Origin: Bacteroidales bacterium
GTDB taxonomy: Bacteria > Bacteroidota > Bacteroidia > Bacteroidales > UBA3663
Length of the DNA: 12,705 nt
NCBI GenBank assembly: GCA_016293065.1
Contig: JAEDEY010000061.1
Location: 1 to 12,705 of the forward strand
Direction: 5' to 3'
Part shown: positions 1-9,259 of the stretch, piece after piece
Numbering within the stretch: position 1 is the first letter of the stretch
How the letters are laid out: each line of letters begins with the position of its first letter
The notes under the pieces: generated by a model
What the model saw: the letters and a program-made list of their open reading frames with translations, nothing else
What the model was told of the DNA's origin: nothing
The model's database searches: none
Position numbers and translations under genes: made by a program

Positions 1-42
1 ATCTACACGCTCTGGGTGATAGGCAAGGAGAAGGATAAGTAG
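1..42 (+). CDS. Possible C-terminal end of an upstream gene (partial)
   Basis: Frame 1 is open from the window edge and would encode the last 13 residues of a protein (ending WVIGKEKDK) before a TAG stop. The residues are an aromatic/hydrophobic stretch followed by a charged tail, as at the end of many membrane proteins, but this is too short to identify. Thirteen open codons can occur by chance, and another frame is open almost as far, so the call is weak. Confidence 0.3.
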   Translation: MYTLWVIGKEKDK

Positions 43-46
43 TTGG

Positions 47-54
47 TATGTTTG
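47..54 (+). promoter_or_regulatory. Candidate -7 promoter element for the short-chain dehydrogenase gene
   Basis: TATGTTTG, followed by CA, is a perfect match to the Bacteroidota -7 consensus TAnnTTTG. Transcription would start near base 61, giving a leader of about 50 bases before the ATG at 112. No TTTG is found at the expected -33 position, so the call rests on one element. A second near-match, GATATTTG at 88-95, lies closer to the start codon. Confidence 0.4.
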
Positions 55-111
55 CAAAGTATGGGGTTCTTATTTTTCCAGCTGCTTGATATTTGTAACA
101 ATTAATTGTAA

Positions 112-852
112 ATGAGAAACAAGCGAACTGCTATAGTGATGGGAGCTACTTCTGGCATTGGCTATGAGGTGGCGAGAGTCCTTGCTATGCGAGGATGGAG
201 CGTAGGCGTGGCTGGACGAAGAGGCAATGTCTTGGAGAAGATGGTGGCTGAGACCGAGGGCATTGTCGCATACGAGGAGATTGACGTGACTCAGCCGCAG
301 GCTACTGTCGCATTGCATCGACTCATCGACAAGATGGGACGAGTGGATCTGTATTTCCACAGCTCTGGCATCGGGTATCAGAACAAGGATCTTGACCCTG
401 ACAAAGAACTGCGCACAATCGAGACCAACTGCCTCGGCATGGCACGAATGGTGGGCGAGGTGTTCCGCCATTTTGCATCGCACCCTGAGACAGAAGGCCA
501 GATTGCCGTCATCAGTTCCATCGCACGAACCAAAGGACTTGGTGCTGCCCCTGCATATTCCGCATCAAAGCGTTTCACGAGCCATTATCTTGAGAGCCTC
601 TGCCAGCTGACAAGTATCAGAGGCATCCGTAACATCCATATCACCGACATTCGCCCAGGCTTTGTCAGGACTCCATTGATCGAAGGCAGCAATTTCCCGA
701 TGCAGCTCGAAGCCAGTCAAGTGGCAGTCAGCATTGTCGAAGGCATCGAACATCGCAAGCCAGTGATCACCATCAACTGGCTCTACCGCCTCCTCGTCTT
801 CTTCTGGCAACTGATTCCTCGATGTATTTGGGTAAGATTGAGAATATCGTGA
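112..852 (+). CDS. SDR-family NAD(P)-dependent oxidoreductase
   Basis: A classical short-chain dehydrogenase/reductase of 246 residues, close to the usual ~250. The Rossmann cofactor motif GATSGIG lies at residues 11-17. Arg36-Arg37 after the second strand suggests a preference for NADPH. Asp58 sits where SDRs contact the adenine ring. SSGIG (84-88) stands in place of the usual NNAG. Asn106, Ser135/Ser136, Tyr149 and Lys153 (YSASK) form the catalytic set, and RPGFVRTP (181-188) is the PG motif. The substrate cannot be read from the sequence. The last ~25 residues are hydrophobic and aromatic (NWLYRLLVFFWQLIP), which could give a membrane-associated C-terminus. The ATG at 112 places the Rossmann motif at the expected distance from the N-terminus. 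The gene converges on the AraC-type regulator with 26 bases between them, so the two are not co-transcribed. Confidence 0.9.
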   Translation: MRNKRTAIVMGATSGIGYEVARVLAMRGWSVGVAGRRGNVLEKMVAETEGIVAYEEIDVTQPQATVALHRLIDKMGRVDLYFHSSGIGYQNKDLDPDKELRTIETNCLGMARMVGEVFRHFASHPETEGQIAVISSIARTKGLGAAPAYSASKRFTSHYLESLCQLTSIRGIRNIHITDIRPGFVRTPLIEGSNFPMQLEASQVAVSIVEGIEHRKPVITINWLYRLLVFFWQLIPRCIWVRLRIS

Positions 853-878
853 ATAATCTGGTAGGGGATGTATGCAGG

Positions 879-2036
879 TCAAGAATTATTTAGTGTTTCT
901 GTATCTTTGTCAAGAGAAGTCAGAAGCATCTTCTTGTAGCTCGATGGGTTAGAGCCATTGAGGGTGGTGAATGTCGTGCGGAAACAGTTGGTGGTGCGGA
1001 AGCCGCATTTCTGACTCAGTTCGTTCATCGATATGCTCTTGTTCTTCTTCATCAGTTCGATGGCGTGGTTGCATCGTTTGGTATTCACATAGTCCCAGAA
1101 AGTTGTTTTTTGGGCACGGAAATAAACACTCATGTATGTGCGGTTGGTGCCCACCATCTGAGCGAGTGAGATAAGCGAGATATTGGTGTCGCTATAGAAG
1201 ACATTGTCATCGAGGTCGTTCAGGCGCTTCTCGATGTAATCGAACGTCGATTGCACCATAACGTACTTTTCGGTCGATGGCTCAGCCTCGGCCGACATTG
1301 CTTCTTTGTTGTCGGCAATGGCCGCAGTCTCATTCTCGGCTTTGGATTCTGCGACCGCATCCTGAATCTCTTTAGGAATCTGTCGTGAGAAGTAATGCTG
1401 CTCTTTGCATCGGATGAGGAAATAGATCCAGAACGCTGCCATGAGATAGTTCCAGAAGATTTTGAAATATGTGTTGTTCCAGAAAAGAAACAATGACATA
1501 CAGAGCACCGTGGCAATCTGGAAAAACATGAATCCCTTGATCCATCCGTTGCCAAACGACTCAAGGTCGGTGTAATACTCCTTGATGAGACGTTCGTGAA
1601 CAGCAATCTCTTTGTTTAGTCGAATAAAACATGCGATGGTAGCCAGAATAGTAAAGGTGGTGGCTATATATAAAATGTATATATTGGCGGTGAACAGGCT
1701 TAGCAACGTGCACACGAAAAATGGGCTCATCAGTTTGAAGTAACGTGACCATGTGAGCCATCCTGGGTTAATGGCTTCTTTGATACAGAGCATGATGGTA
1801 GGAGAGGCCCACGTAAAGTAGGACGACAGTCCTGCCTGAACATATTGGTTGTCGGGAGCCAGAAGCAAAATCAGGAACAAAAAGATGTGTGCCAATGCCG
1901 AACTTAACGAGACAAGGGCCAACGGCGTGGTTCCTTTCACGTTCTTATGATATACAACGATGGCGAGAGCCACAACGATATAGAGGGCAGCAAAGAAGCC
2001 ACAATGGAATATAGCTAAATACTCAGTATTGAACAC
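879..2036 (-). CDS. Membrane-anchored AraC-family transcriptional regulator
   Basis: A protein of 385 residues with two halves. Residues ~9-210 contain about six or seven hydrophobic segments (roughly 9-28, 38-60, 65-84, 101-139, 167-186 and 192-208), an integral membrane region. Residues ~220-260 are a hydrophilic Ala/Glu-rich linker. Residues ~285-369 are an AraC-type double helix-turn-helix: ISLAQMVGTNRTYMS forms the first HTH, and MNELSQKCGFRTTNCFRTTF with a downstream NPSSYKK is the second HTH and family signature. The design implies a regulator tethered to the inner membrane that senses a membrane or periplasmic signal without a phosphorelay. The ligand and regulon are unknown. The gene lies downstream of sprA on the same strand, but 183 bases and a candidate promoter separate them, so it is probably an independent unit. 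Confidence 0.88.
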   Translation of the reverse strand: MFNTEYLAIFHCGFFAALYIVVALAIVVYHKNVKGTTPLALVSLSSALAHIFLFLILLLAPDNQYVQAGLSSYFTWASPTIMLCIKEAINPGWLTWSRYFKLMSPFFVCTLLSLFTANIYILYIATTFTILATIACFIRLNKEIAVHERLIKEYYTDLESFGNGWIKGFMFFQIATVLCMSLFLFWNNTYFKIFWNYLMAAFWIYFLIRCKEQHYFSRQIPKEIQDAVAESKAENETAAIADNKEAMSAEAEPSTEKYVMVQSTFDYIEKRLNDLDDNVFYSDTNISLISLAQMVGTNRTYMSVYFRAQKTTFWDYVNTKRCNHAIELMKKNKSISMNELSQKCGFRTTNCFRTTFTTLNGSNPSSYKKMLLTSLDKDTETLNNS

Positions 2037-2078
2037 GATTAGCGCAGTTAATTAATGATACATCTACATATTTCACGA

Positions 2079-2086
2079 CAAAGGTA
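2079..2086 (-). promoter_or_regulatory. Candidate -7 promoter element for the AraC-family regulator
   Basis: On the minus strand this reads TACCTTTG, followed by T, a full match to TAnnTTTG. Transcription would start near base 2072, leaving a leader of ~36 bases before the ATG at 2036. A clear TTTG is not present 19-20 bases upstream, so the -33 element is weak or absent. Confidence 0.45.
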
Positions 2087-2219
2087 GAAACAAATTCAAT
2101 AGATGCCATCAGTTTGGCTTAAAAAAATGTATGTTTTGACAAAAAAATGACAAAATCGACATAGTTTCGTTACATTTTGATTCAACTAAACTGTGCCATT
2201 CGTGTTTATCCAAATAATA
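2087..2219. other. AT-rich intergenic region between sprA and the AraC-type gene
   Basis: This gap carries no open reading frame with coding character. It is rich in A and T tracts (around 2121-2127 and 2141-2147 on the plus strand). It contains a direct repeat TGACAAAA at 2137-2144 and 2148-2155. A 4-bp stem GCCA/TGGC (2105-2118) is followed by an A-run on the plus strand, so it is not a convincing terminator for either flank. The 3' end of sprA therefore has no clear intrinsic terminator here. Confidence 0.5.
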
Positions 2220-5200
2220 TTATCTGGCAAGAGAGAAACTCATTGTGATGCCAAAATCGCTGTTGGCAGTGGCGTATGAGGTTGAAACCAATGGCTGATT
2301 GATCTGCTTGTCGTAATATAATTTGAAAGTAAGCATTTTTGAGAACTGATAATCGGCCGAGAAACGTATTGTCCACGCTCTGTTGCCCGAAGTCGCCTCG
2401 CTGAAATTGGTGAGCAGTCGGTGCAGACGTGCTTCCTGCATCTTGCGCGTGATGTCGAGTTTCATGTTGAGGTCGTGACTGACATTGCGCACCTTGCCCT
2501 CGGGCCATCCTAATCGCTTGTTGAGATTGACGATCTTATAACCCATTCCTATCGTGAGGTCGTTGGATGTATTCTGCGAGATAGTCGATGTCGAGGTGTT
2601 GTAAGTCTCGGCAAGGCTCTTCTTGTATTCGACCTTTGCCGTGATGTTGCTGTGCATGGTGGCATTCACTCCGATGAGCGGAGCGAAGTTCTGGGTGATG
2701 CTTGCTGATGTAATCTCGATGCGCGTGTCGTCGGGGAAGCTCTGATAGCTACCCACGTTGTAAGTGCTGTTGTAGGCATGGCTCAGAGTCAAGGTCTTGA
2801 ACCAATCGCCCAGCTTAGGGAATATCTGGAGCAAGCCATCGTAGCGCATATTCCAGTTGGGGAGGGTCTGGCCGATGCCAGGGAATGGATTGCCATCGAC
2901 TCTCTCAAGCAGTATCTCACGGATAGACTTGCCAAGAGTCATGGTGGTCTGCTGGAATGAGCCTCCACGTGTGATGTTGAGGTCGGCAAACATGAACTGA
3001 TGGCTCTGCCGTTCGTTGTGGCGACGTGTACCTGTGAGGTTGATCTTCAGTCCTGGCAATGGTTCCAGCACTGCCTGATACGAGAAGTCGGTAGTGCGGT
3101 TATATACAGCCGGGGTAGTGAGCGAATCGTTGACGATGAGCCAGTTGTTGGCGATGGCTTTTTCGGTAAAATCCATTCCGCCCTCGAAGCCGAAGGCAAA
3201 GCCTAAGCCAGGCGTCAGTCCGTTTGCTTCGCTGTTGCCTTGTCCGAAGAAGTCGCCCGAGTTCGGACGGAACGATGGCAGATAGGTGTCGTCAGTGGTC
3301 TTGTAGTTGACCTGTATGCTGCGGGTCATCATCAGCACACGAGCCACATACATCAAGAAGGTATTGTCTTTCTTGATCTCTTTCTTGCTGTCGCTCTTCT
3401 TGGCATTTGCAGGCTCTTCGCGCAGTTTATTTGCTGAAACACGAGATGCGGCAGCATTGAGTGATGCGACAGACTTTCGTGCCCTGAACTTGTCGTTAAC
3501 CTTCTTGAGGTACTTATTCTTATTATAAAGATTCTCCAGGTTGAGTCGTCCGTCGAATTGCCACTGAGCGCTGTTCTGCAATGTATTGCCAGTCTCGTTC
3601 TCTTCGTCGATCATGGTTCCACGGTTCCACTGGTAGGTGCTTCTGTACTTGACCGAAGCCGTGATCCAGTCGGTTGCCTTGACTTTGTTCAATGGAATGT
3701 TCCAAGTCATGTCGAAAGTCTGGTTGTAATCGACTGGCGTGCCGAGTTTCCATAGCTGCATTGTCACAGTATCTTTCCATGCCTCATATTCATCGGGATA
3801 GAGCTGCTTGTTGACAGGCGCATCGGGTTCGTTGATTCGCGAGTTGGTAGCCGACGAGAAGTTGGTCTTCAGCTGCTTGGTGATATCCCAGCTGATGCTG
3901 GTCTGCCTGAGCCAAGTGAATTTCTTGCTGTAGGTCACGGGTATCTCGTAGTCCGACTCATAGGTATCGACATTGCGCAGCTGCTGTTCGTAGTAGCTTC
4001 GGTTCCAGTTGCTCGACATCGAAATGCTGTTAGGCAGCCAGTTCAGCTGGAAGTCGCGCAGAAGTTTCGACTTGGTCTTGCTTCCCTTGCCTACCAGCTT
4101 GATAGGCTTGAAATATGGATTCCAGTTGTAGTTGAAGCTTGCCTTATACACATTGTCACGTTCATACTGTGTCGTTGGGTCTTGCGACTGCTTGAGATTC
4201 TGCGAATAGCTCATCGTGAAGTTGGCAGGATCCCATGGCATCGGGTGATGGCTCTTGATGTTGAAGCGCACGCCACTGAGCGACATTGAGCGCATCTTGT
4301 CGATGGTCTGTACCATGTCGCGTATCGAGTCGCGCTGAGTCTTTGTGCTATAAGATTCGAGAGTCTCTTCGAGCTCCATGTCCTCGTTGTAAGGGTCGTA
4401 TTTCGGAGTGCTCACGGCTTTTGCTCTGCTGTAGTAGAAAGGAGCAGTAATCTTGAGCTGTTCAGGCAACCATTTGCCGATGTCGGTCTGTCCCGACACC
4501 GTATATTCCCAGTCGTTGTTGAGCTGTCGTTCGGCCGACGACTGTTCGATACTGCCGAATCCTGCGCTCGTATAGCTGCCCGAAGCAGCAATAGTGGCGA
4601 GATCGGAGATGCGCAGTGTGGCATTTCCTTTGGCTGCCCATCCGCCTTCCTCTTCTATACCGTTCATGCGCAGTTCGTTGACCCACACCTTGCCGCTCTT
4701 CACGTCGTTACTCTTGTTGCGCACACCTATCATCACCACAGTTACCTCCGACAACGACGGATTGCCCACCACCGTCATGCTGTTGGCAGGATTGTCTTCG
4801 TCACTCTCGGTGTAGAGTGTCGTGTAGGATATGCCTGAATGTGGCTTTTGTTTTTCTGTGTTGCGATGTTTCTTGAGTGTAGTCAGCTTGCTCAGGTCAC
4901 AATCGATCATGCTCTCCCGAGGCCACACTTTCAGGCGGTCGGCAGGAGAGTTGTTGTTGTATGTGCCAGGAGGTGTGATGGTCAATGGCACCTCGTATTC
5001 ATAATAGTTGTCTTTATAGTCGGCTCCTAATCGGATGAATACGCTTAAGTCGCCCGACGCAAGCTGAGTGGCATTACCCATCAGAGCCTCGCCGTGAACA
5101 AAGAGCTGGAGATTCTTGTAGCGACGGATGTCGATGCCCGAATTCTTATATACAGCCACGGCATCGTGGGGTTCGAGATCGGTCACGCTCATCGCCATAG

Positions 5201-8200
5201 CCTGTTCGTTGAGCAGAGTGCTGGTGCTCTGTCCTGGGTCAACCACACGATCCACGCCAGGAGGCAAGACATAATTGACAGGTCCCGAACCCGCATTCTC
5301 CTCGATATTGACGGTCGAAGTCGCTAACTTGCCCGTACCTGCAACGGCTTCACCACGGTCGGCGAGCGAGCTGGCAGTATAGGTGCGCCAGTCGCTGCGC
5401 ACGAGTTCGAGTGTTGCCAATCGCAGTATCTGCTCGCGTTTCCAGCCTGTCATGAACACTCGCATGAAACGTATAGACTTGAAGTTCTGTATCGAACCCA
5501 CCTTCTTCTGGTATTCCCTGAGCGGGATCTTGAACTGATACCACTTCACCGTCTCCTTTTCACCGTTGCGCAGCGGCACCACAGTCTCGCTTACGCTGGC
5601 AATGTAGTTGCGTCCCACTTGCAGATCCTCTGGTCGCAGCGAGACCTTATATTGGAAATATCGCTCATACTCGTTGAGCGTGTTGTCGCCATTGATGTCT
5701 TCCACATCAGGAGTCGATTTGGCAGCGGTCGAGTATTTCTCGGGCGAATCGGCAGTAGAAGGCGAGTTGCCGTCGGAGCCTGTATAGTGCTTGTATCGTT
5801 CGAGTATCGACTTGTTCTGCTCGTCCCAGTCAGAACCTCGGTAATAGTGGTAATTGTCGCCAGCAGGATCGTTGACAGGCGAGAAGGGGTCGCTCATCCA
5901 TTGGCTCACCACGGCTGGATCAACCTTCTCTTTGACCAACTCGACATAATTGCTGTATGTGCCGAAGTTTCGTTCGTCGTCGTCTTTCAGTCCGTCGAGA
6001 CCCACGTCCTGAGTCTTGTGGCTTGGAGAAGTGTTGTCGAAGGCATAGACTGTGCTGGTGCGCTGAGCCACACGACCCCATACTGTTGTGGCAGTGTAGG
6101 TCGTGTCCTCGTTGACATCCAGTCCGTTCTCGAACGATTTCAGACCGTCTTTCAGTATGTCTTCCGAGATTTCTCCGAGGTTGAAGTAGAGGTCGCCTCC
6201 CTCGTATGCTATGCTGTGGTCGTCGGCCCATTGGCTGGTGATGGCAGGATCCATGAGCCAGAACTCGATGTATTCGTAGTTGGCATTCTCAAAATTGGTC
6301 ACATCCATCGAACGCATCATGCCTCCCCATCGTTTCTCAGGGTTGAGCAATCGTCCGTCGCTGCCCATTCCTTCGCTATCCACATTGTACGGACCTCGTT
6401 CCTGGGGATAGAACGCGAGGTTGAGCACATTAAGCACACCAGTCTCTCCGTATGCCAGCTCCTTGTTTGGATATATCTCGTCGTAGTTGACCTGACGTAC
6501 GCGATGGTCAGACAGCTGTTTGAGATCGTTCTTGATGTGGCTTGGCGTCAGGTTGCTCGACTGTGACGTGAACATCCTGTCGATCGAGTACCAAGAGAAG
6601 AGCGCGCGGTTCTTTCCATAGTCGGTATTGTTGCTCAATGCAGCCTCGGGGAAGAGAGCCGTACCCGAGTCGTCGAAAGGAGTCGAAGCGATCTGCCAAA
6701 CGCTCGGATTGCTGATGTCGGATGGTGTCTCGCTCGACTCGAAATCATCGAGATAGACATTTCCAGCATTACCAATCTGGTCGCTGTGACCGGCAATGAG
6801 CTGTGCATATTCAGCTGTGATGCTGAAATTCGATGGGGCAGTGGCATTGATCCACGGGATGTTGCCTATGGCATTGGTCAGCCACATGAAGTCCTTGTTC
6901 CATTTCAGGTTGAAGCCATAGATGGTATTGTTGATCGGGATGTCACCTGACGAAACCTTCTTGGTCAGAGGCTTCTCGTGCAGGTTGATGATTGTCGCAC
7001 CGAAGGTCAGATCCTTCGAATAGTCGTATTGCGCATCGAGACCCATCATCGTCTTGCGCTGCAGGCTGTAGTCCGACTGGTCTTCGAGGCTGACGCTTAC
7101 GTTGGTGCCGCTTTCTATGATGCTCTCGTTGAGTATGGTCACCACGCCCATGGTGTAATCGACGGTATAGTCGGAGTTTTCGACAAGAGTCGTTCCGCCA
7201 GCAGTCACGTGTACCGAGCCTCGTGCCACATTCATCGCACCGAGATTGATTTCGGCTCCGCTCGATGCCGTATATTCTCCCTTCAGACGGAACTTGTTCT
7301 TCTCTGCTACCTGCTGAGCCTGGGTTAGCGTGTAGTCATACAGTTCCTGATAGCAGTATCGGTCGGCAAGTGCCTTGTTGCCAAGCTTTGAGGCAAGGTG
7401 ACTGCCGAACGGCTCGACCACAGGGAAGATGATTCTGCCCGACGAAGCATAGACGGTATAATCTTCGACAAAGTCGAATCGGCCATCGGCATAACTCTCG
7501 TTGTTGGCATTCAGACGGTCGAGGTTCATGACCCTTAAGAGAAGCTGGTCGGCTATCGGCCCTTCTTTGATGTAATTGGTAAAGACACCCACAGTGTCGC
7601 TCATGTACTGTATCTGGAGGTTGAAGCTTGTCTGTTGCAGAGAGTTCGCTCCTATAGCATAGACATTCTTCATCATGAGGTCCCACAGAGGGATCGACGG
7701 GTCGCCCGAGGTGGCTTTGAGAAGCTTCACCACGAGAGTCTGGTCGGGATTGCCCGCATCGTCGGTACTGAACTCACCTACCTGATAAGTTCGTCCACCT
7801 TTGGTATATTGGAAAGCCACAGCGAGCACCATGTCGTCGTCCAAACGGCTTTTGAGCGAAAGATATCCGAGCTTCGAGTTGAGCGTGTATTCCGAAGCAT
7901 TGAGCATGCGAGCACTCTCAATCTTCTCATAGTCCTTGCCGCCCGATATGCCAAATCCGTCGAGAGCCGTCATTGTGGTAGTGACATTTGCGATGTTGCG
8001 GATAGAACTGTATTGTGTCGTTATTTCATCGTATAGGCTATTGGCATCATTCTCAGGCAGACCTGTACTTGAAGAGCTGACCCAGTGGCTGTTGCCTTTC
8101 TTCTCTGCCTCTCCGAGGTCTTCGAAGGCGAGAATGTTGCGGGCATTGTCGTAGGCCGAACGCTTGTTGGTCACCCACACTTCAATCTTTGTGATCTCGA

Positions 8201-9137
8201 TACCTGAGGCAATAAGCGGCAGTTTCGACATGTTCTGGTCGTAGGTGTCGCGGAAATACTGGGCGAGGAAGAAATGGCGGTTTTCGTCATACTGGTCGGC
8301 CATGATCTCAAACTGCCTCTTTGTAACGCCACCTTTTGAGCTGACGGTCTTAGATGACGATTCCTGTTTGGCAAGCAGGGCTGTGACGTTTAGTTTGCCA
8401 AACTGCAGTTTGGTTTTGATGCCGAACAGAGCAGAACCTCCTTTAATGAGCGACGACCCTGTAGTCATCGACACATTGCCAGCTTCGATATGCTTGATGA
8501 TCTCGTCTTCGTCGCCCTGATAAGCGAGTTTGAACTGATTGGCATCGAAGCTGAATGTCGATTCGGTGTTGTAGTTGAGGTTGAAGTTCATTTTCTCGCC
8601 TATCGAAGCCTGCATGTTCAGGCGAATGTCTTCCTCAAGGTCGAAGGTTGTCTGCTTGCGTGCTTTCTGCGAGAGGGTAGGGTTATCGACCTTTGTCGAT
8701 TTCACGCCCATAGAAAGTGATGCAGAACCTTGGGTGCGCACTCGTATGCCACCCTTGCCGAAGAGTTTTTCAAGCGGTCCAAGGCTGAATTTCATGTCGA
8801 GCAGGTCGAGTCCTTTGTCTTCTCCAGCCCACTCTTCGTAAGCCTTGCGGTTCTGATTGCGGTAATAGGCATTGCGCACGGTTCGCTCGGTATAGCTCAT
8901 GTATTCCTCGCGAGTCATGGCAATGGTGTATCCAATCTGCATGTCGCCCACCATCGTTTTTACAAGATAGCGGTTATTGCGCCAGTCGAACTCGACGACG
9001 GTCTTGATGTTGTTTGGAGTCCTGAGGTCAATGGGGTGTTTCTGGGCTTTAGCTGTCTGGATATTCGACAACATACATATGCTCATCATCGTGACGAGCA
9101 TTATCCGTTTCAATATGCCGAATATCGTTGTTTGCAT
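2220..9137 (-). CDS. sprA: SprA/Sov, outer-membrane translocon of the type IX secretion system
   Basis: A protein of about 2305 residues, within the usual 2300-2500 for SprA. SprA (Sov in Porphyromonas) forms the giant single-chain 36-strand β-barrel through which type IX cargo crosses the outer membrane. I chose the ATG at 9137, not the in-frame upstream one at 9233, because it starts a proper signal peptide (residues 1-31: charged start, core LVTMMSICML, cleavage TAKA/Q). The upstream extension has no such character. The N-terminal region (VVEFDWRNNRYLVK, MTREEYMSYT) and long alternating β-strand segments are typical of the family. QDVGLDGL (1043-1050) and an EF-hand-like loop DINGDNTLNEYE (1147-1158) also fit. 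A Lys/Ala-rich hydrophilic segment lies near 1881-1925. The frame is unbroken. No other T9SS gene is adjacent. Only an imperfect -7 (TCAATTTG, 9160-9167, minus strand) precedes it. Confidence 0.95.
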   Translation of the reverse strand: MQTTIFGILKRIMLVTMMSICMLSNIQTAKAQKHPIDLRTPNNIKTVVEFDWRNNRYLVKTMVGDMQIGYTIAMTREEYMSYTERTVRNAYYRNQNRKAYEEWAGEDKGLDLLDMKFSLGPLEKLFGKGGIRVRTQGSASLSMGVKSTKVDNPTLSQKARKQTTFDLEEDIRLNMQASIGEKMNFNLNYNTESTFSFDANQFKLAYQGDEDEIIKHIEAGNVSMTTGSSLIKGGSALFGIKTKLQFGKLNVTALLAKQESSSKTVSSKGGVTKRQFEIMADQYDENRHFFLAQYFRDTYDQNMSKLPLIASGIEITKIEVWVTNKRSAYDNARNILAFEDLGEAEKKGNSHWVSSSSTGLPENDANSLYDEITTQYSSIRNIANVTTTMTALDGFGISGGKDYEKIESARMLNASEYTLNSKLGYLSLKSRLDDDMVLAVAFQYTKGGRTYQVGEFSTDDAGNPDQTLVVKLLKATSGDPSIPLWDLMMKNVYAIGANSLQQTSFNLQIQYMSDTVGVFTNYIKEGPIADQLLLRVMNLDRLNANNESYADGRFDFVEDYTVYASSGRIIFPVVEPFGSHLASKLGNKALADRYCYQELYDYTLTQAQQVAEKNKFRLKGEYTASSGAEINLGAMNVARGSVHVTAGGTTLVENSDYTVDYTMGVVTILNESIIESGTNVSVSLEDQSDYSLQRKTMMGLDAQYDYSKDLTFGATIINLHEKPLTKKVSSGDIPINNTIYGFNLKWNKDFMWLTNAIGNIPWINATAPSNFSITAEYAQLIAGHSDQIGNAGNVYLDDFESSETPSDISNPSVWQIASTPFDDSGTALFPEAALSNNTDYGKNRALFSWYSIDRMFTSQSSNLTPSHIKNDLKQLSDHRVRQVNYDEIYPNKELAYGETGVLNVLNLAFYPQERGPYNVDSEGMGSDGRLLNPEKRWGGMMRSMDVTNFENANYEYIEFWLMDPAITSQWADDHSIAYEGGDLYFNLGEISEDILKDGLKSFENGLDVNEDTTYTATTVWGRVAQRTSTVYAFDNTSPSHKTQDVGLDGLKDDDERNFGTYSNYVELVKEKVDPAVVSQWMSDPFSPVNDPAGDNYHYYRGSDWDEQNKSILERYKHYTGSDGNSPSTADSPEKYSTAAKSTPDVEDINGDNTLNEYERYFQYKVSLRPEDLQVGRNYIASVSETVVPLRNGEKETVKWYQFKIPLREYQKKVGSIQNFKSIRFMRVFMTGWKREQILRLATLELVRSDWRTYTASSLADRGEAVAGTGKLATSTVNIEENAGSGPVNYVLPPGVDRVVDPGQSTSTLLNEQAMAMSVTDLEPHDAVAVYKNSGIDIRRYKNLQLFVHGEALMGNATQLASGDLSVFIRLGADYKDNYYEYEVPLTITPPGTYNNNSPADRLKVWPRESMIDCDLSKLTTLKKHRNTEKQKPHSGISYTTLYTESDEDNPANSMTVVGNPSLSEVTVVMIGVRNKSNDVKSGKVWVNELRMNGIEEEGGWAAKGNATLRISDLATIAASGSYTSAGFGSIEQSSAERQLNNDWEYTVSGQTDIGKWLPEQLKITAPFYYSRAKAVSTPKYDPYNEDMELEETLESYSTKTQRDSIRDMVQTIDKMRSMSLSGVRFNIKSHHPMPWDPANFTMSYSQNLKQSQDPTTQYERDNVYKASFNYNWNPYFKPIKLVGKGSKTKSKLLRDFQLNWLPNSISMSSNWNRSYYEQQLRNVDTYESDYEIPVTYSKKFTWLRQTSISWDITKQLKTNFSSATNSRINEPDAPVNKQLYPDEYEAWKDTVTMQLWKLGTPVDYNQTFDMTWNIPLNKVKATDWITASVKYRSTYQWNRGTMIDEENETGNTLQNSAQWQFDGRLNLENLYNKNKYLKKVNDKFRARKSVASLNAAASRVSANKLREEPANAKKSDSKKEIKKDNTFLMYVARVLMMTRSIQVNYKTTDDTYLPSFRPNSGDFFGQGNSEANGLTPGLGFAFGFEGGMDFTEKAIANNWLIVNDSLTTPAVYNRTTDFSYQAVLEPLPGLKINLTGTRRHNERQSHQFMFADLNITRGGSFQQTTMTLGKSIREILLERVDGNPFPGIGQTLPNWNMRYDGLLQIFPKLGDWFKTLTLSHAYNSTYNVGSYQSFPDDTRIEITSASITQNFAPLIGVNATMHSNITAKVEYKKSLAETYNTSTSTISQNTSNDLTIGMGYKIVNLNKRLGWPEGKVRNVSHDLNMKLDITRKMQEARLHRLLTNFSEATSGNRAWTIRFSADYQFSKMLTFKLYYDKQINQPLVSTSYATANSDFGITMSFSLAR

Positions 9138-9259
9138 TATTTCAGTTTTGAGGCATGTGCAAATTGAGCAAATAGCCTTTATTTTTTGATAATTTGCGAT
9201 TACTTCTATATAAATATATATAGACAAACGCACTTTTTTGATAATTATTGTGTTTCTTT
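9138..9259. other. Divergent intergenic region upstream of sprA and the exported-protein gene
   Basis: AT-rich DNA that must hold the sprA promoter on the minus strand. The best minus-strand candidate is TCAATTTG at 9160-9167, one mismatch from TAnnTTTG and followed by CA, without a good -33 element. The translation of 9138-9233 in the sprA frame lacks coding character (Ile/Tyr/Lys-rich), which supports treating this as non-coding. The plus-strand promoter adjoining it is listed separately. Confidence 0.5.

Noticed and set aside
852..890. AATAAT/ATTATT inverted repeat between the SDR and AraC-type genes as a shared terminator
   Set aside because: The stem is six A/T pairs only, the loop is 27 bases, and no T-run follows on either strand.
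2105..2155. Terminator for sprA in the gap before the AraC-type gene
   Set aside because: The stems seen (GCCA/TGGC and TTTTG/CAAAA) are only 4-5 bp and are not placed before a T-run in the correct orientation, so no intrinsic terminator can be claimed.
5619..6566. A 315-codon open frame on the plus strand, antisense to sprA
   Set aside because: It lies wholly inside sprA, has no promoter-like sequence or family motif, and its Val/Ile/Arg/Ser-rich composition is what the sprA codon bias (TCG, GAG, GAC and so on) gives on the opposite strand.
9138..9233. N-terminal extension of SprA from the ATG at 9233
   Set aside because: The added 32 residues are encoded by AT-rich intergenic-type DNA, would bury the signal peptide, and include the best sprA -7 candidate; the ATG at 9137 fits export.
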